Below are positions 60,486 to 64,000 of a stretch of DNA of 64,000 nt, in pieces. Origin of the DNA: Udaeobacter sp963725505 (GTDB lineage Bacteria; Verrucomicrobiota; Verrucomicrobiia; Chthoniobacterales; UBA10450). The notes beneath the pieces were generated by a model. The model saw nothing but the letters and a program-made list of their open reading frames with translations, was not told the origin of the DNA and did no database searches. The DNA lies in NCBI GenBank assembly GCA_963725505.1, contig CAVRYN010000008.1, positions 11,426-75,425 on the forward strand. Direction: 5' to 3'. The position numbers were made by a program, and so were the translations under genes. Each line of letters starts with the position of its first letter. The first letter of the stretch is position 1.

Positions 60486-62102
60486 TTAAGTTTTGTTCGC
60501 CTGCTTCGCTGCGCCTGGTTCCGGTCGTTCCTGGAGGTTTTGCTCTTTCACTACATTGTAGCGCGTCTTGATTCGTTCCCGCGCACCTTCCACTTTATTG
60601 CGATCAAGCACCAGCGGAGGGCCGTCACCAATCATGCGAATAACCAAGCGCTCCGGTGCTTGCGCAAAAGCATTCGCCAATTCGTCGAGAGTCCGAATTT
60701 TCTTGCCGTTTACCTCATCCACAATTCCGCCGCGGTAGGGCGCCAGGTAGGTGTTGATGGGATCCGGCAAAATGTTGCTCAGCACAATGACATCGGGATG
60801 CTGCAAATAAATTTGCTCCAGAATGAAATATTCGAAGAAATGCCGGAGGCGCAGATCCGTTGAGCGATACGCTTCCAGCATATCCAGATTTAAGGGTTGA
60901 AAAAGCAAGCCGCCGTAAAGGAGGTAACGCGGTCGCACGTCATAGCTGTGTCCTTGAACCGAGTATGGCCAGGGCTTGTATAAGTTGATTGTCACCGTCA
61001 TCGGCTGTTTGTCCCGCAAAATGTCGAACTTGACCGAATCGCCCTTGAATTTTCGCTCGACGACCTCCTCGAACTGCGCGCGCTCGCCTTCTATTTCCAC
61101 ATTTGCATCACTCGCGATTGGGTGACCGTCGATTGCAAGAAGGACGTCGCCCGGCCGAAGAAAGCCATCCGAAGGGCCCGCCGCCACCACAGAACTCACC
61201 AGCACGCCACGGTCATCCTCCTTTAATCCGAGAAACCTTCTTTGAGCGGGATTTTGAAGTTTCGCATAGGTGATTGCGAGATCGGGATATTCGTCGTAGT
61301 GCCCGTTGCTGATGTCTTTTAAAAAGCGAGTGATCACTGGCGTGGGGATCATGTAGGCCACACCTTGCGCGACGTCGCCGCTGTAACCTTGGAACGCGAC
61401 GCCCACCACCTTGCCGTCCTGCATCACCGGGCCACCGCTATTGCCCGGGTTGATCTGCGCGCTGATCTGGATTGTCAGATGCTGGTCAACCGACGAATGA
61501 GTGTAGAGCTGAAAATCAATTCGCGACACGATCCCGGTCGTAACCGACATCCGTTCACCGCCAATTGGATAGCCGTAGGCCGAGACAGTGGATTCCAGCG
61601 CGGGAATGCCGCCAAATTTTAGCGGGATCATGTTTTTGAAAAAATCCGGCGCCGCCACGGTGATGAGTGCTAAATCGCAATCGTTCGCCACGAATTGCAC
61701 CGTGGCCGGATATTTGTTGGGGTCACCGTCACGCTCCACGGTGAGATACCGGTTGTTGGCAACCACATGCGCGTTTGTCAGGATGCGATTGCCACTTATC
61801 ACAAACCCGGCGCCGACGCCGCGCTGAAGCCCTCCCGCATTCCACGGCGCCCTGTAATCAGGTTCCACTGCCGTAGCTGTGACGCGGACAAGACTTTTCT
61901 GAACCGGCCCGTTTGGCTTTGGCGGGGCAATCGGAACGGGAACCGGCACTACTGCCTGCCCAGGCGGACTCGATCTCGATGGCCCCGGCTGCTGCCCCGG
62001 AACCTGTGGCTCAACAGGAGGCCGCTCCGGCGTGCTTTCCTGCGCGTGTAAAAACGGCGCAAGCAAAAAGCCAAAGTAAATAATAACAACAAGACGCTTC
62101 AT
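60486..62102 (-). CDS. Deg/HtrA-like periplasmic serine protease
   Basis: A 538-aa trypsin-like protease with a complete triad: His112 in LTNAHVV, Asp143 in DCDLAL and Ser222 in NPGNSGGP. A signal peptide and a Pro-rich segment (residues 24-65) precede it. A PDZ domain follows (GVLVSSVVAAGPSDGFLRPGDVLLAIDG), then a second degenerate PDZ-like domain (RYLLYGGLLFQPLNLDMLE). It degrades or refolds damaged periplasmic proteins. It is directly followed by the inactive paralogue (1-bp gap), so the two are expressed together. Confidence 0.9.
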   Translation of the reverse strand: MKRLVVIIYFGFLLAPFLHAQESTPERPPVEPQVPGQQPGPSRSSPPGQAVVPVPVPIAPPKPNGPVQKSLVRVTATAVEPDYRAPWNAGGLQRGVGAGFVISGNRILTNAHVVANNRYLTVERDGDPNKYPATVQFVANDCDLALITVAAPDFFKNMIPLKFGGIPALESTVSAYGYPIGGERMSVTTGIVSRIDFQLYTHSSVDQHLTIQISAQINPGNSGGPVMQDGKVVGVAFQGYSGDVAQGVAYMIPTPVITRFLKDISNGHYDEYPDLAITYAKLQNPAQRRFLGLKEDDRGVLVSSVVAAGPSDGFLRPGDVLLAIDGHPIASDANVEIEGERAQFEEVVERKFKGDSVKFDILRDKQPMTVTINLYKPWPYSVQGHSYDVRPRYLLYGGLLFQPLNLDMLEAYRSTDLRLRHFFEYFILEQIYLQHPDVIVLSNILPDPINTYLAPYRGGIVDEVNGKKIRTLDELANAFAQAPERLVIRMIGDGPPLVLDRNKVEGARERIKTRYNVVKEQNLQERPEPGAAKQANKT

Positions 62103-62319
62103 CGGCGCAAAGGCTGGAAACTTAAACAGCGTAATCGAAAATCAAGATTCGGATTTGAATTTGCAAGTGGCTTTGTCGCACACACTGACACGCCGCACAC
62201 TTCGCACGTTCAAATCTAGCAAAAAACTGACGTGGTGCGATTTCGCCTCACTGCAAACGAATGGCGAGACCAAGAACTTGTGCTGAAAGCCGCGACTGCT
62301 GAGGCCAACAGTATCTGAC

Positions 62320-63858
62320 TCAGGCGATCTGGTCCAGAACAGTTTGCAGCTCGTGAAGATCCACCGGTTTAACGAGATGAGAATCGAAGCCCGCTTCTTT
62401 CGAGCGCCGGAAGTCTTTCTCTGTCCCGAAGCCGGTGATCGCGATGGCCCTGATCGGCTGTTTTCGCTTGGCTTGCGAGACCACTTCATAACCGCTTCCA
62501 TCCGGGAGGCCGACGTCGCACAAGAGCACGTCGATGTTTCCCGAGCCAAGTAGTTCCAGTGCGCCTTGTTTGTTGCCCGCAGTTAGAACTTCATGTCCGA
62601 AATGTGTGAGCAGGCGCGAAAATGTGCGTTGCGTGTCCCGGTGGTCTTCTACGAGCAGGATCCTCAGCCGCTTTGGAGGACGCTTGGGAGCGCGGGAAAC
62701 CAGACCAGTGGCTACAACTCGCTCTGGCAGGCTGTCCAGCGTTACCTTAAACGTAGCGCCAAAACTCCGGCCACGGCTCTCCACCTCAATTTTGCCATGG
62801 TGAAGATCAACCAGATGCTTCGAAATCGCGAGGCCCAGGCCAAGCCCACCGAACTGCCGGGTCACAGAAGCATCCGCCTGCTCAAACGCCGTAAACAGCG
62901 AAGCCAGCCGTTCGGGTTCAATTCCAATTCCGTTGTCAGCAATATCGAAATGGAATCGGCCGCGCTCATCGTTGTAGGTGTGGATGGCGATTTGTCCACC
63001 CGGTGACGTGAATTTCACCGCATTGTTGATCAAGTTCCAAAATACTTGCTGAAGCCGGATGCAATCAGCCAAAACGCAATGTTCTTTCGCGTGCAATTTG
63101 GTCGAGAGTTTCAATTTCTTCGCCGCGATGGCGGAACCTGCGGTTTCAATTGCGTTGTGAATAATCGAGTGCGCGTCGCAACTTTCCAGATCGAGGTGAA
63201 GCTTGCCGCGGGTGATCCGGGTAAGATCGAGAAGATCGTCAATCAACCGTGCCTGCAATTTCACGTTGCGTTTTATTAGTTGTACGTCTTCTGCGAACTC
63301 CGGCGGAAGTTTTGCCGCGTTGTCTTCCAAGTAGATCGCCGCCGCGAGGGCAGGTGTCAGCGGCGTGCGCAGTTCGTGGCTGAGCGCTGCGAGAAAGTCA
63401 TCCTTGGCTTTGCTTGCTTTTTGGGCCGCGCTTTTTTCCGCTTCAACTTCTCGGCTGCGAATCTGATCGGTGATGTCGCGCGTGACTTTGGAATATCCCC
63501 GAATGTTGCCGTTGGCGTCCCGCAGAGCCGTTAACACCACTTCGGCTTCGAAGGTGGATCCATCTTTGCGGACGCGCAGCCCCTGGTCGCGAATGTGGCC
63601 GTGCCGCGCCGCTTCGCGCAAATTTCGCTGTGGCTTGTCCGCAGCGACGTCCTCCGCCGTATAGAAGCAGGCAAAGTTCTTGCCGGTGATTTCGTCCACC
63701 GTGTATCCTTTGATTTTCTGTGCGCCTTTGTTCCACGTCACCACGTTGCCGCTCGAATCGAGCATGTAAATCGCGTATTCTTCGACACTATCCACAAGAA
63801 TGTGGAATTGTTCGGCTGTGTCGCGCAATGCGGACTCAGTGGATTGACGGTCAGCCAT
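62320..63858 (-). CDS. Hybrid sensor histidine kinase with PAS and receiver domains
   Basis: A 512-aa cytoplasmic hybrid kinase. PAS domain: residues 15-130 (AEQFHILVDSVEEYAIYMLDSSGNVV...). HisKA: SHELRTPLTP with His161. HATPase_c: N-box NLINNAVKFTSPGG, DNGIGIEPERL and FGGLGLGLAISKHLVD. A receiver domain at the C-terminus has phospho-Asp448 (LLCDVGLPDGSG) and the Lys KPVDLHE. No membrane helix, so it senses a cytoplasmic cue. Start at 63858 (ATG); an upstream TTG at 63933 is possible. No cognate regulator adjoins. Both flanks (62103-62319 and 63859-64000) hold nothing I can identify. Confidence 0.9.
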   Translation of the reverse strand: MADRQSTESALRDTAEQFHILVDSVEEYAIYMLDSSGNVVTWNKGAQKIKGYTVDEITGKNFACFYTAEDVAADKPQRNLREAARHGHIRDQGLRVRKDGSTFEAEVVLTALRDANGNIRGYSKVTRDITDQIRSREVEAEKSAAQKASKAKDDFLAALSHELRTPLTPALAAAIYLEDNAAKLPPEFAEDVQLIKRNVKLQARLIDDLLDLTRITRGKLHLDLESCDAHSIIHNAIETAGSAIAAKKLKLSTKLHAKEHCVLADCIRLQQVFWNLINNAVKFTSPGGQIAIHTYNDERGRFHFDIADNGIGIEPERLASLFTAFEQADASVTRQFGGLGLGLAISKHLVDLHHGKIEVESRGRSFGATFKVTLDSLPERVVATGLVSRAPKRPPKRLRILLVEDHRDTQRTFSRLLTHFGHEVLTAGNKQGALELLGSGNIDVLLCDVGLPDGSGYEVVSQAKRKQPIRAIAITGFGTEKDFRRSKEAGFDSHLVKPVDLHELQTVLDQIA

Positions 63859-64000
63859 CGAGGAAAACGCAGTTTTGCATGGGATTCGGAGGAGCGCTGT
63901 CCTTTGGTTCCTCGGAAACCGCAATTTAAGCAAAAAATCAAAAATCGGCCTGGAGTGTTGGTCGAGATCCAGAGAGGGATAGGCACCGTCTCGCAGCGGG

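Overview
The window looks like a chromosomal segment of a soil-type Gram-negative bacterium, most probably a Verrucomicrobiota member of the Spartobacteria/Chthoniobacterales kind (Candidatus Udaeobacter-like). This is an inference from several things together: a PafA-type Pup/UBact ligase outside Actinobacteria, a group III phosphofructokinase, DUF5069, DUF4349 and DUF2911 proteins, outer-membrane and lipid A genes (PagL-like, LAB_N), and several families of dispersed palindromic repeats. No rRNA, CRISPR array, transposase or integrase gene is visible. One complete tRNA gene (Arg, anticodon ACG) is present.

Layout. 0-5.5 kb: cell-wall DD-carboxypeptidase, phosphofructokinase, CtlX-like amidinohydrolase, and a phospholipase D-like protein next to an argG remnant. 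6.2-11.2 kb: secreted or accessory proteins (DUF1254/DUF1214, NHL-type beta-propeller, Cys-rich protein) and a deleted DNA methyltransferase. 11.9-20.3 kb: an aromatic amino acid and pterin block with HPPD, homogentisate dioxygenase, GTP cyclohydrolase I, a three-module PTPS-like protein, an SDR, a YheO-like PAS protein and a convergent aromatic amino acid hydroxylase. The matching pterin carbinolamine dehydratase lies at 48.1 kb. Together these could make tetrahydrobiopterin, use it to hydroxylate Phe to Tyr, and open the Tyr ring through homogentisate. 20.5-29.8 kb: ECF sigma/anti-sigma pair, L,D-transpeptidase, TreZ and membrane or stress proteins. 29.9-34.5 kb: sucC and sucD, separated by a four-helix-bundle gene with inverted-repeat flanks, a hydrolase and two VOC proteins. 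34.7-45.6 kb: envelope and housekeeping genes (LAB_N, M48 protease, NUDIX, PagL, RluA, accB/accC, thiE, PfkB kinase, PAP2, nuclease-HhH). 45.6-51.2 kb: tRNA-Arg with a displaced copy of its 3' half, a glycosyltransferase, PCD, DUF5069, a repeat-flanked DUF559 nuclease and PafA.

51.3-57.8 kb is the most unusual region: an array of eight integron-type attC-like sites separating small accessory genes, with no integrase in the window (a CALIN). In most cassettes the bases after the leading GTT are complementary to the bases before the trailing AAC of the same cassette, as expected if each cassette was once a circle. 57.8-63.9 kb: CorA-like transporter, a tandem pair of Deg/HtrA proteins (one lacking catalytic residues) and a PAS hybrid histidine kinase.

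Two cross-cutting features matter for anyone reusing this annotation. First, at least eight genes, including accC and HPPD, are broken by a single-base frameshift between two clearly homologous halves. This looks more like residual sequencing or assembly indels than mass gene decay. Second, three families of palindromic repeats sit in most intergenic gaps and in places supply the ends of genes.
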